This document shows, one piece after another, positions 42,501 to 53,519 of a DNA stretch of 64,000 nucleotides. The position numbers and the translations under genes are program-made. Under the pieces are notes generated by a model that did not search any database, was not told the DNA's origin, and saw only the letters and a list, made by a program, of their open reading frames with translations. This DNA comes from Voacanga thouarsii. Its lineage: Eukaryota > Streptophyta > Magnoliopsida > Gentianales > Apocynaceae. The DNA is taken from positions 1,860,001 to 1,924,000 of the forward strand of contig JANUWF010001193.1 of NCBI GenBank assembly GCA_026120185.1, given 5' to 3'. How positions within the stretch are numbered: position 1 is the first letter of the stretch; each line of letters begins with the position of its first letter.

Positions 42501-42849
42501 ATATAAAAAATATAACAACTTAAGAATAATAAAAATAAAAAAATTATCATTTTAATTCGAATAAGAATAATACTAACTTCCAGACAAATCTTTCACTATT
42601 ATCAGAAAATTTTACAGGTCACTATAAAATGACAATTGCTTGTCAAACCTTTACTTATGACCGTCCCCGAATTTCATAGTATCTGCACTTCTTTTGGCTT
42701 TAGTTGAGGTCCTGAGGTTCACCAAGTAAAAGTTTGTACTTATGTGGTCTAATTATAAGCATATACTATTTGATGACAATAATTCAACATTGTAAGGACT
42801 AAGAAAAAGTGAATTTGACTCTTGTCTCTGTCTCCTCAAGTCACAAGAT

Positions 42850-42885
42850 AATAATAATAATAATTATTATTATTATAATAAAATA
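42850..42885. repeat. Palindromic ATA/ATT microsatellite
   Basis: A run of AAT/ATA repeats is followed directly by its inverse (ATT/TAT). The two can form a self-complementary hairpin. Confidence 0.8.
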
Positions 42886-43207
42886 AATAAATAAAGAGAT
42901 TGTGGTCCAACACTAGAACCACAAATGATCAAATCCCACCTAGTCAGCTTGGATCTTTACATTCACAATGCTCACAGGAATCAACATCAAGCTCTTACCC
43001 ATCATCCATTATTGAATGGTTAATAATTTGCAAGAAACTTAGCACTTAGCAGTAATTCTTGAAATTTTGACACATAAGTCTAAGCCCGTCCACTGTCTTT
43101 CTTTTTTACAAAGAACTTGCAGCAACCATCCACAAATACTGTTTTGGTGCAATTTTGCATAAAGAATAAATCGTATGAAACAAGTTATTTATAGGAAGTT
43201 CATTTTT

Positions 43208-43630
43208 AGGTTATATTTAGATAGAATTTTTTTTAATTTAAAATTTTACTTTTAAAATAATATTAATTTAAATAATTTTTATTTTCTAATAATTATTGTA
43301 TACTCAGGATGCATCATATTATCTCTTTTGATTTTACATAAATTTTATATATTTAATAATTTTTTATTATATCAAAATAAACTCATTTCAAAATTCAAAA
43401 TGAGAGTATTTGGATAGAAACTCTTTTCAATTTAAAATTTTATTTTAATTTAAAATAATATTAATTTAAATAATTTTTATTTTTCGATAATTATTATATA
43501 CTCACAATAAATCATACTTTTACTCTTTAACCTTACATAAATTTTATATAATTAATAATTTTTTATTACATCTAAACAAATTTATATTCACTTAATAAAA
43601 AATTTAAATTTAAAATGAGAGTATGAAATA
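43208..43630 (+). repeat. Two head-to-tail AT-rich foldback MITE copies (family A)
   Basis: 43208-43410 and 43411-43630 repeat the same order: ATTTAATTTAAAATTTTA-like start, TAATATTAATTTAAATAATT, a TAATAATTATTRTATACTCA segment, ACATAAATTTTATATAATTA or ATTTAATAATTTTTTATTA, and AAAATGAGAGTAT at the end. This tandem pair best defines the ~200 bp unit. Confidence 0.65.
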
Positions 43631-45771
43631 ATTTATTTTTTGCCCTCGCGACCAATACTCAGACCACCGCCTTGTTTTTGGATAGAGATAATCGAGCACC
43701 GATTCTATTCTTTATTTTGATGGGATATAGTTGGGCACGTAAATTCACGCCTAGCTTTTGGCCAAAACTAGTTCACGGGAATCCATCGCCGGCCGCATAT
43801 TATCTATAGAATTTTAAATTTAATTAATAAATTGTTTCATAAAATATTTTTTTAATATGTGATAACATAATTATTTGATAATTTAAAAGTCTTTAAAATT
43901 AATTGAGCTTGTTCATTTATTATCATTTTTTATGCATACAATTTAAAAATAATAAAATATACAATAAATGTTTAACCATCGGGCAGGGTATATCATTTTT
44001 TTTTTCCTACCCGAACGCTGTAATTTATCAATATGCAAGTATGATTTTCTTTTCCGGGGAATGGGAAGGGTGGGTGAAAACCAGAAGGGGAGGAGTGAGG
44101 AAGACGGCTGGGTGCGGGTGGGACTAAAACGTCTCACCCGCCATCTTACCCCTATGAGAGGAAAAATGATTGTTAACAGTTATGTGAACCCGTGAACTAC
44201 TAGACGTAACATTGAAGATTTTTATAGCTGTTCTATTTTCTATTTCCCTTTATCATTTTTTTTTTAATTTTAGGAACTTTGCAAATGTCATAGCCAGCAG
44301 TGATCTATTAGAGGAGACTTGGCACCTGTAATGCCATTTTTTTGAAGGCAGGTCTTTGATAAAATTAAAATTTAAATATTTAAATATTAAATGTTAAAAA
44401 TTAAAATATTAAAAATTGAGTTTTAAAATATTAAGTTTGTATAAGAAATTTAAATTAATTATAATTTATTTTTATACTATATTTTATTATAATTTAAATT
44501 AAATATAAAAATATTAATAATTAGATAAATAGGTAATATATTCAGATTTTAAATTTAAATACCTTTCAATTTATTTAAAATTTATAATATAATTTTAATA
44601 TATTATAATTAATTAAGTGATAATAAAAATTTATTATCAAGTATATTTAATTAATTAAATACTTAATAATATCTATTATCAAATATATTTAATAAAATAA
44701 ATATTTAATTGAGTTATTAAACGGTTGATTACATAGGAATATTACGAGTGTGATCATGTGGTAGTGGCCTGATCCAGATTCCATTATGCGGAGAAACAAT
44801 GGTTAATAATAAGCAGAGAGGGATCTAAAAATTTTGCAAATTTTTATTTTATTTTAAGAAAATTAATTTTTTTAAAAAGTCCCTTTAAATTTTACTTTTT
44901 ATTCTCTCAATTTTTTTTAAAAAAATTATAATATTATTTTATAATATATTATTTTATATAATTTACCTCCAAACCCCAAATATCTGGTTCCGTCCTTGAT
45001 AACAATGAGTATAGAGTGGGGCAAATCCAATTGAATGAAGGAAGCCCATTTTGCAGCACTTTTCTTTTCTTTTATCTTTCTCAGTTTTTCTGCAAAGCAC
45101 CCCACTATAAAAAGCTAAAAGAAACATTAGCTATCGAAGAAATCTTAGTGAAGAAGACTGGATGGATTTGGGGCGGGATAGACTATTGCTTTAATATAGT
45201 GCGGCACATTTCATAATTTACTTTCTTTATATAATTTTAAGATAAGAATGGTAAGAATTCTCATTTATACCACATTACACAAAATATATTTAAAATTTGC
45301 TAATTAGATCAAATTCAAACTCTGTTACTTGAACTTAATCAAAGTTAAAATTTATTTCAATCTAAGAATATAAAGGTTATCTCAATCATGGTAAGGAAAA
45401 GAATCCCAAGCAGTGTGAATCCAAGAAATTGAGTGAGGGAGGCAGGAAAAAGTGGATGAAACAGGCCAACGGGAGGAAGCAAAGCTGAATTATGTCCCTC
45501 AATAATGTAAGCAGAAAAAAAGACTAATGCAATTCATATCAGACTCTTAGTCCTTTATTTATTTTTCTGCTCTTTCTTTCCCTCTTGGTTGCTAAGCTGG
45601 CTCTGCCTTGTTTCTTTTTGTTTCAGTAATCATTTCCTATTACAAGACAAAGCCACCGTCCCCATCCCAACCCCACCAATACTCTCTCTCCTTTTCTCAG
45701 CTTCACCATCACTGATGTGCATGGTTCAAATTTTCACATACACCAGCTGTACTCTTTTCTCTGCGATCTTC

Positions 45772-45778
45772 TATATAA
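45772..45778 (+). promoter_or_regulatory. TATA box of the SBT1.7-type subtilase gene
   Basis: TATATAA within CTTCTATATAACC, 52 bp before the start codon. That predicts transcription starting ~25-30 bp upstream of the ATG and a very short leader. Confidence 0.6.
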
Positions 45779-45829
45779 CCACTGAACTCTCTCAGAACTT
45801 CTTCCTTGATTACTCCGGTTTGGTAAAAC

Positions 45830-48139
45830 ATGGGAAACATGAAAGTTCATGGTGTTTTAATAGCTCTTCTCGTGCTTCTGGGTGCTTGCCACGTGTCTGC
45901 GGCAGCTATAGAGAAAAAGAAGACATACATAGTTCACATGGCGAAGTCGGAGATGCCTGCCAGTTTCGATGACCACGCTGGCTGGTATGACTCGTCTCTC
46001 AAGTCTGTCTCCGACTCGGCCCAGATGATTTACACTTACAACAATGTGATTCACGGTTTCGCCGCCAGGCTTACAGCTCCAGAGGCCAAAGCCCTCCAGA
46101 AACGACCCGGAATTCTCTCAGTTTTACCTGAGGTGAGGTACGAGCTCCACACCACTCGGACGCCTTCGTTTTTAGGACTTGACAAGAGCGCCAACTTGTT
46201 CCCCGAATCAGAATCTGCAAGTGATGTAGTTATCGGTGTTTTAGACACTGGAGCTTGGCCCGAAAGCAAGAGCTATGACGACACTGGGATGGGGCCAATC
46301 CCTGCTTCATGGAAAGGCGTGTGTCAGACTGGAACTAACTTCACCACTGCAAATTGCAATCGGAAGTTGATCGGCGCGAGGTACTTTTCCGATGGCTACG
46401 AGGCTACGCTGGGTCCAATTGATGAATCAAAAGAATCCAAATCTCCCCGAGACGACGATGGTCACGGGACTCATACATCTACTACAGCGGCTGGGGCAGC
46501 TGTAACAGGAGCTAACCTTTTCGGCTATGCATCCGGGACGGCTCGTGGGATGGCATCTCATGCCAGGCTTGCTATCTATAAAGTGTGCTGGCTTGGCGGC
46601 TGCTTTAGCTCCGACATAATAATGGCCATGGAGAAGGCCGTCGACGACAACGTTAATGTTCTCTCTTTGTCCCTTGGTGGGGGCATGTCAGACTATTACA
46701 GAGACAGTGTTGCCATTGGAGCCTTTGCTGCCATGCAGAAGGGCATCTTGGTCTCTTGCTCTGCTGGAAATGCAGGACCCAGCGCTTACAGTTTGTCCAA
46801 CGTTGCACCGTGGATGACTACCGTCGGTGCCGGGACTTTAGACCGTGACTTCCCGGCCTTAGTTAGCCTCGGCAACGGGAAAAATTTCTCTGGAGTTTCA
46901 CTTTACAAAGGCCCTGACTTGGCTGCTAAAATGCTTCCGATTGTTTATGCCGGTAATGCTAGTAATTCAACCAGTGGGAATCTTTGTATGACGGGCACTT
47001 TAATTCCCGAAAAGGTCAAGGGTAAAATTGTGTTATGCGACCGTGGGGTAAATCCCAGGGTTCAAAAGGGTTCCGTGGTAAAAGCAGCTGGTGGAGCTGG
47101 GATGGTAATAACCAACACCGCTGCAAACGGCGAAGAGCTGGTGGCCGACACCCATTTGCTTCCAGCCACGGCGGTGGGTGAGAAATCAGGTGATATGATT
47201 AAGAATTACATACTTTCTGATTCTAATCCGACGGCTACCATACTTTTCGAGGGGACAAAACTTGGGATCGAACCATCCCCAGTCGTTGCTGCTTTTAGTT
47301 CAAGAGGGCCAAACTCCATTACACCGCAGATTTTAAAGCCGGACTTAATCGCTCCAGGTGTCAACATCATAGCGGGGTGGACGGGTGCAGTGGGCCCCAC
47401 TGGATTGGCCGAGGACGAAAGACGTGTCGGGTTCAACATTATCTCGGGTACCTCAATGTCGTGCCCGCACGTGAGCGGCTTAGCAGCTTTGTTGAAGGGA
47501 GCTCACCCTGATTGGAGCCCAGCTGCCATACGATCGGCTCTCATGACAACAGCTTACACGGCTTACAAAAACGGTCAGGTGCTGGAAGACCTTGCTACCG
47601 GCGAAACCGCAACGCCGTTCGACTACGGTGCCGGACATGTAGACCCGGTGTCAGCTCTAAATCCTGGACTTGTTTATGACCTGGACGCAGAGGATTATCT
47701 GAATTTCTTATGCGCACTCAATCTCACTGCTTCAGAAATCTACAGCATTTCCAAAAGCAAATCTAGCTGTGATCCCAGCAAGAAGTACAGCATCGGTGAT
47801 CTGAACTACCCTTCATTTGCCGTTTTATTCGAAACCCAAACGCAGGGAGGTGCAAATGGTGGGAGCACAAGTGGTTCTAGCGTAGCTAAGCACACAAGAA
47901 CGCTTACAAATGTCGGAACTGCGGGAACATATAAGGTCTCCACCACTATTGAGGATTCGTCCGTGAAGATATCGGTGGTGCCGGAGACATTGAGTTTCAG
48001 TCAGCCGAATGAGAAGAAATTGTATACGGTGACCTTTACTGGATCTTCAATGCCTGCAAACACTAATGTCTTTGGTAGAATTCAGTGGTCAGATGGGAAG
48101 CATGTCGTTGCAAGTCCTGTGGCCGTTAGCTGGACGTAG
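45830..48139 (+). CDS. SBT1.7: Subtilisin-like serine protease, SBT1.7 (ARA12) type
   Basis: Secreted apoplastic protease; Arabidopsis SBT1.7 acts in the cell wall, for example in seed mucilage release. A single uninterrupted exon encodes 769 aa, the usual size for this mostly intronless group. Signal peptide ~1-26 (HGVLIALLVLLGACHVSA). Propeptide/I9 ~31-110 (KTYIVHMAKSEMP). The peptidase S8 catalytic triad is visible: D139 (GVLDTGAWPE), H212 (DGHGTHTS) and S542 (SGTSMSCPHVSG), with the oxyanion Asn N314 (SAGNAGPS). A PA domain (~370-460: VKGKIVLCDRG, AAGGAGMVITNT) is inserted before the Ser. The C-terminal Fn3-like domain ends SDGKHVVASPVAVSWT. The codon region is much more GC-rich than its surroundings. 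Alternative ATG residue 4 is possible but the first ATG fits the family. Confidence 0.97.
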   Translation: MGNMKVHGVLIALLVLLGACHVSAAAIEKKKTYIVHMAKSEMPASFDDHAGWYDSSLKSVSDSAQMIYTYNNVIHGFAARLTAPEAKALQKRPGILSVLPEVRYELHTTRTPSFLGLDKSANLFPESESASDVVIGVLDTGAWPESKSYDDTGMGPIPASWKGVCQTGTNFTTANCNRKLIGARYFSDGYEATLGPIDESKESKSPRDDDGHGTHTSTTAAGAAVTGANLFGYASGTARGMASHARLAIYKVCWLGGCFSSDIIMAMEKAVDDNVNVLSLSLGGGMSDYYRDSVAIGAFAAMQKGILVSCSAGNAGPSAYSLSNVAPWMTTVGAGTLDRDFPALVSLGNGKNFSGVSLYKGPDLAAKMLPIVYAGNASNSTSGNLCMTGTLIPEKVKGKIVLCDRGVNPRVQKGSVVKAAGGAGMVITNTAANGEELVADTHLLPATAVGEKSGDMIKNYILSDSNPTATILFEGTKLGIEPSPVVAAFSSRGPNSITPQILKPDLIAPGVNIIAGWTGAVGPTGLAEDERRVGFNIISGTSMSCPHVSGLAALLKGAHPDWSPAAIRSALMTTAYTAYKNGQVLEDLATGETATPFDYGAGHVDPVSALNPGLVYDLDAEDYLNFLCALNLTASEIYSISKSKSSCDPSKKYSIGDLNYPSFAVLFETQTQGGANGGSTSGSSVAKHTRTLTNVGTAGTYKVSTTIEDSSVKISVVPETLSFSQPNEKKLYTVTFTGSSMPANTNVFGRIQWSDGKHVVASPVAVSWT

Positions 48140-49504
48140 ATTATTCGAAAGTTGATACAGTACTTGTTTGAGTGTCTCGCTCAAAGAGGGAGGCACTTTG
48201 TTTAGATTATTGTAAGTTATGATTAAACGAAGTTCTCTTCCAGCCGTCCAGGAAAGAAAACGGATGGTTGGTCTCTTAGTGCACTACTAGTGTTTGATGT
48301 TTTTCCTCCGAGAGGAAAGCATGCATGAAATGAAGACCACCGGGAAGCTGTGAATGCTGCTTTCTTGCTCACTGTACAGTGGTCTTTAGAGAAGCTATTG
48401 TAACCGATTTGAATTATAAAAATAAAAAGGACCCAAAAAAAAGTGCTTACCTTTTTTAACCCTTTGCTTCTCGAAAACTCTCTCATTTCCTTTGTTCAAT
48501 TTTATGATTTTGATGGTTGATAGAGATGTACACTAAATTGTGCCAACTTTATTTGGATGGGAAAGGTGAAACTCTAAATTGTGGATGAGAAACATTGGCA
48601 TTGACGCAGCTGTTGGGTGTATTATTGGGCAATTATGGGCAGAAAGGGATAGCATGAGATCAGCAAATGAATTTCGTATCAGGGGCCATTCTTGATGAGG
48701 CACCAATTGGTTTTCACACTCATGGAATATTATGAAAAGGTTACTTGTCCAAGCTTCATGAAAGTTGGGAATTGAACAAGGCCATTTCGTATGGACAGCT
48801 GAAATCTACCCCTCAAGTGTATGGTTCACTTAAGGCTGTTTTTATGCTTCATTCGTTTCTTTGTTTTATTATTTGTGTTATGAATTGAAAGGTCTAACAT
48901 CTGAATTTTGGAGCTGTAATTAGTCCAGGGAAAGATGATGGGAAACGGATAGTTGTCTTTTCCTTGCAAGAAAAAACATAATAGAAACAATGAAAGAAAA
49001 AGATGTTTATTTGAAGCTTTCACGTCATTGTAGATTAAAACAGATAAATCCCTGATTCTGATTCCCGTTCCTGAATCTGCCTATACGCAATGCATATACT
49101 AATACGGTTAGGTAAGGAAGTTCTTGAATCAGCTACGTAATGCCTTTCGTAGGATTTGAGGTGTCGACGTGTCGTTTGATTTGTTGCACCAATGCCCAAG
49201 TACAAGGACTGAAATGGCTTAGTCTCGACAAAGATTGGATAATGTCTTTGTGAAAAGCCCAAAATATCTGGGCCAATTCATTTTGGATCAAGATAAAATT
49301 AATCGAATCTGTTCACTTCATAGCAAAATGGACGAGTGAGGCAATTTAGAGAAAAGGGCCCAACCCAAGAACCATTTCTTGGCTACTTAGGTAAGAGGCT
49401 TAACATGACTCTAGCCTTGCTATCCGGAGTGGCTTACACCTCATACAAATGCTGACACATTGTTAACTCGTGGCACCATTACAGCAGATCATGTAGGGAG
49501 GCTG
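48140..49504. other. Intergenic: subtilase 3' flank and promoter of the next gene
   Basis: No gene recognised. An ACGTG-core element, GACGTGTC (49166-49173), lies ~420 bp upstream of the next start codon and resembles an ABA-response element. Confidence 0.5.
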
Positions 49505-49512
49505 TTATATAC
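49505..49512 (+). promoter_or_regulatory. TATA-like box of the small hydrophilic protein gene
   Basis: TTATATACAAA centred at 49508, ~85 bp before the start codon at 49592. Confidence 0.45.
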
Positions 49513-49591
49513 AAAGTTTGAACTTGTCTGAAAAGATGCAGGTGTTGTTAACCAGAAATTGAGATCCAAAAACGAAGAGGAAAAGGGAAAA

Positions 49592-49843
49592 ATGGAAAAG
49601 AAAGAGAACGAAAAGAGAGGGAAATTGGAAGGGCTACCAGTGAACACCAGTCCCTACACACAGTACAAGGACTTGGAGGATTACAAGATGCAGGGCTATG
49701 GCACGGAGGGCCACCAAGAGCCTAAACCTGGACGTGGTGCTGGTGGCTCCACCGATGCTCCCACTCTAGTAGGCGGCGGCGGCAATACTCCTCAGGCTCA
49801 GCTTTCTCCCACTGATGCCATCAACCGCCAAGGGGTCCCTTAG
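49592..49843 (+). CDS. Small conserved hydrophilic plant protein (83 aa), function unknown
   Basis: Single exon, 83 aa, starting at the first in-frame ATG; the frame opens upstream only at a TTG. It is very hydrophilic with no membrane segment or signal peptide. The N-terminus is a Lys/Glu run (MEKKENEKRGKLEG). The centre reads VNTSPYTQYKDLEDYKMQGY, then HQEPKPGRGAGGSTDAPT and a Gly run. It ends SPTDAINRQGVP. I recall similar short plant proteins with a SPYTQYxDLEDYK and PKPGRGAGSTDAP pattern, but no firm function. The composition is LEA-like or intrinsically disordered. A TATA-like box and an ACGTG element upstream would fit stress or seed regulation, but that is inference. Confidence 0.72.
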   Translation: MEKKENEKRGKLEGLPVNTSPYTQYKDLEDYKMQGYGTEGHQEPKPGRGAGGSTDAPTLVGGGGNTPQAQLSPTDAINRQGVP

Positions 49844-52800
49844 TTTTTCCTTCGTTGGCTAGGTGGAGAGTTTTTCACACTCGGTTTCTTTTCTTTCTTC
49901 ATTAGTAGGAGAGCCTATACGCTCAGTGGTATTAGTTGTAGCTTTATATTATAAAACTATCGTATTTCAATCTGCATTTGGGTTCAAAGGTCATTAAATA
50001 AAGTTGTACTCATTCGGACCTTGACCTGCTGCCTCATGCTATCTTGCACTTGGTTTTTCCATGGAGTTTTATGTTGGATTCATGTTATTATTTTATTTTT
50101 ATTTATGCTAATGTCTATTCTTTCTTTTTTTCTTCTTTGAAATCATCAAGAAAGTCTTGCTCATGAACAAAAGATCTATAGATTCAAATTCTGCTTGTGT
50201 GGTCTCTAGTCTTTCTTGGGATCCTATAGGACTCCCACAGTGAAAAGCTAGAAGCTCTAGAAAAGAAGGAAAATGAAGATCCACTTTTGAAGAGGATCCT
50301 TTTGACAAATGCTTGAGATTGACAACTACATAAAATCAAACTAAAACCATAAAATAAAATAAAACAAAAAGCAGGTGAAAAAATCTGGGTGGGTGACCGA
50401 CAGTTTCTGGTCTCAATATACGAGACTCGAGGTTGAAAAACGAGGAAAGCCTACACCCCCTCTGTCCCGTTTGAGCCGAACTTTTCTTCTAGATACTTTA
50501 CTAGTTATAATTAGGCAGAAAGTGGAATAAACACTTTTCAATTTAAATTTAAAATGGTATTAATTTAAATATTTTTTTAAAAAAAATTATCATGTATTTA
50601 TAATATTTATATTTTTTTTCATTAATGAATAGATATCACATTTATCTTATATTTAATAATATTTTATTAAATTTTAATAAATTTATCTCAATTTAATTTT
50701 TATTTAAATAAAGCTTTAGATCAGATTGAAAAGTGACATCTCAACATTTTTATTCATATTTTATTTGATAATTCTGTCCACATTACTTAAAATGATCTGT
50801 CCTCATAAGATATGAAGGATTCAGGGGTGGGTGCTTGTTGTCCAAAAATTTTGGAAAACTATTTATTTTGGTTGAAAATTTAATTTTTAAAATTTTTTTA
50901 TATAAATTTTATCTTTCGTCGTTCAAAATTTTGCAATATTATTTTTTATTTTTTAATAATCTTTTTATTTTTTCAAATTTAACGAATTAATTGAAGGTTT
51001 TAGTCCCGTCTATGGTATATGGAATCATCCAATAAACTGGGTGAGCTATTAGAGAAGAAGCAAAATGGAAAGAATTATTCAATGGGGCTGATCGGATTAG
51101 TGAAGAGGACAAGAAGTAGACGAAGAAGTCATCACCAAAATATACCTTATTATAACAGATTTTTGGTGTCTTTTTTTTTTATTATTATTGGCTGGATGGG
51201 TTCCTATCCATTAAAATATGATTTTTTTTAAATAAATAAATTTTAGTCACTATAAAGAAAAGAAAAGGAAGTAAAGTCGGCAATTCTGATAAATCCGAGC
51301 CTCTACATTCTCCTTCCTTCCTTATCTTGTTTCCTTCAGATTCATAAATTCCAAAAGCAGTGTCCACTGTTACCACTATGCATAATGCAGAGATTCTCTG
51401 GAGTTGGATGCCAATACAAAATTCTACTATCTTACTTGGTGATATCTCTCTATCACAGAAAATGACCCCATCAATGTCCCCTTCTTCTTTTACCCAAAGT
51501 GAAACATAAAGTTGCAAAAAATCCTTACTACTAGTTTTGTATGGGCACTGCCCGACTCTCAATTATTATGCATAGTTTGTCAACACTAATTGAATCCATT
51601 TTTTTTTTTTTTTTGGTCATGCATAAGTTTCTTATCCCTCCATATCAAAATTACTACTTCAAGTTCATTAACAGTTGATTTTTATTATTTATTTTTGATA
51701 AAGCCACAACGATAGTGGGTTCATTTTTTTACGAAACAAAAATATAAAAGAATGTTATTTGTAATTATACGATAGAAAACATATGAATATTAAATAAAAT
51801 AAAATTTCAGTCGATCGTGTACAATTTGTCTTGTAATTAATCTATATTTGTAAATAAATTACATTACTCTTTTTCATTTTCGTCGTGAACAGGCATAAAA
51901 TCATTATTATCAAGATCATCCATGTCATCTTCAATCAAATCAGTATATAGTTCTGAAGTTTGGATAATGGGTTGTACTTATTTTTTTTATTTCTTTTTGC
52001 GCGCTTTCAATTTATTAATTTCTAGTTGAAATTTAAGCTCAAAATTTAGTCTAACTAAATAGTCAAGATGGTCAGAAAGATAATCATAATCATATACTAA
52101 AGATAATTTTAAATAAAAATTTTATATAGAATCTTACATAAAAAACATATATAATTTTAAATAAGTATTTTTTTTGTATGTATAAATAAAAATAAACCAA
52201 GATTTTATTTTAATATAATTATCCCAATTAAAAAAACTTACCTATCATATCGTTTTTTATCCATTTCTCATTGAAATTTTAAACCTAACTTAATCACTAC
52301 AGTCTCACCAATACATCTGTGAATGAAACTCTGATCCTTCCAAGTCAAGTATTATAAGCTTAACAATTAAGTATCAAGTTTTACATTCTCAATAAAACTA
52401 AAATTTGTGATATTAAAATAAAATTTTAGACTTAATTATAAGATCATGCATCATGTGATGGTGATTTAGGATAAGTGCATTTACTTTGTCCAAATATCTC
52501 TTTGTACAAATCATGGGTCGATGATTATGATCACATGAAATCGTATGCATCACCATCCTTATCTACAACAATGCTTGGGTCATTCCTTGCCTCAAAAATG
52601 GGCTATCCCCAAAAACAAAAAACAAAAGTGAAAAAGCCACTCATCAATCACGTTATCACTCACAGGCCTTTCATGAAATGCTCCTCAAAAAGTTTAAGAC
52701 AAATAGTTACTCCTCTTTTACAATGCACAAGCTCCTCTTTCATTTCATTGTATTAATTATTGAAGCTACCGTCTCCTTTTTATTCATGCAGCCGATTTAG

Positions 52801-53450
52801 AATTAATTCTTGCCGACCTTATATTCCCTTAAATATATTACAACTTCAAAAGGACAATAGAATAAATGGATGAGGTTGTCTGAAATTGACTCCAGGTAAG
52901 ATTCATTGTCCATCTAGCCTCTATCTCCCTTAAAGAAACGAGACAATTTCTATCAAAACCTGCCCATCACTGTTTTACAGCCCCTTTTCTTGAATGGTTA
53001 AAATCCATTTTCCATTCAAAGTTTCCTTTATTACTCAGATCATCTTACAAATCTGTCAAATAGTACTTGTTTTGTGAATTGTGATTGATTAGGAGGCACG
53101 CTGACAATTTGAAAGGAGTCCCCACGGTGGTTTGCTGAGGCAGAAGAACAAATGTTGTCTTCTGAGCTAATCATTTGAAAGGAGGGAGCAAAAGAAAAGT
53201 AGAGAACACGCTCAGGTAAAGAGGCCGGCTTTAGAGCCAGCAGTACCCTAAGAATGCCAAACAAGTAAAGAACATAATTTTGGTTGGGTCGCCATTCGCC
53301 TGCCCTACTCATTTCTCCACTCACTTCTCCCATACTATTTAATTGCTTTCTGGCTCTCGAGTGTTACTTTACTTCTTTGTGGTCCATTTGTGTCCCACTC
53401 TTTCTTCTTCATCTTCTAAATATAATTGCCATTTAAACATTGTTGGTTTC
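49844..53450. other. Intergenic, AT-rich with repeats
   Basis: No gene recognised. It contains a family A MITE copy, a CCCTCTGTCCCGTTTGAGCC MITE-like terminus (50458-50480) and T-tracts. A minus-strand open frame at 51185-51562 (125 codons) has no family likeness. Confidence 0.55.
50520..50720 (+). repeat. AT-rich foldback MITE, family A copy
   Basis: CACTTTTCAATTTAAATTTA, GGTATTAATTTAAATATTTT, ATTATCATGTATTTATAATA, TTATATTTAATAATATTTTA and AATAAATTTATCTCAATTTA appear in the same order as at 43208-43630. Confidence 0.5.
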
Positions 53451-53451
53451 G

Positions 53452-53458
53452 CTATAAA
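53452..53458 (+). promoter_or_regulatory. TATA box of the kinase-regulator-like gene
   Basis: CTATAAAA, ~65 bp before the start codon at 53520, good position and sequence. Confidence 0.55.
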
Positions 53459-53519
53459 ACTCAAGAACCTATTGTATTTCTCTATCTCAAGTCTCACCAG
53501 AGAAAACAGGCAAGTGGAG

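Larger units (their letters stand above)
37773..45771. other. 8 kb gene-free, repeat-rich block
   Basis: No gene recognised on either strand. The J-domain gene's promoter occupies the first ~300 bp. The rest is AT-rich DNA with MITEs and low-complexity segments (separate entries). Somewhat GC-richer islands at 39230-39420, 40620-40930 and 41820-42250 show no coding likeness. A short 19 bp tandem (AGAAAAGGTTCCCATCAC) lies near 40787-40820. Confidence 0.6.

Noticed and set aside
51185..51562. 125-codon minus-strand frame
   Set aside because: The longest unassigned frame, but no motif recognised; the N-terminal and C-terminal parts are low complexity.
51885..51985. Minus-strand acidic peptide TDLIEDDMDDLDNNDF
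   Set aside because: Looks like the end of a transposase or acidic protein, but too short to assign and without neighbouring coding sequence.
53040..53333. 97-codon minus-strand frame upstream of the kinase-regulator-like gene
   Set aside because: Overlaps that gene's promoter region and has no family likeness.
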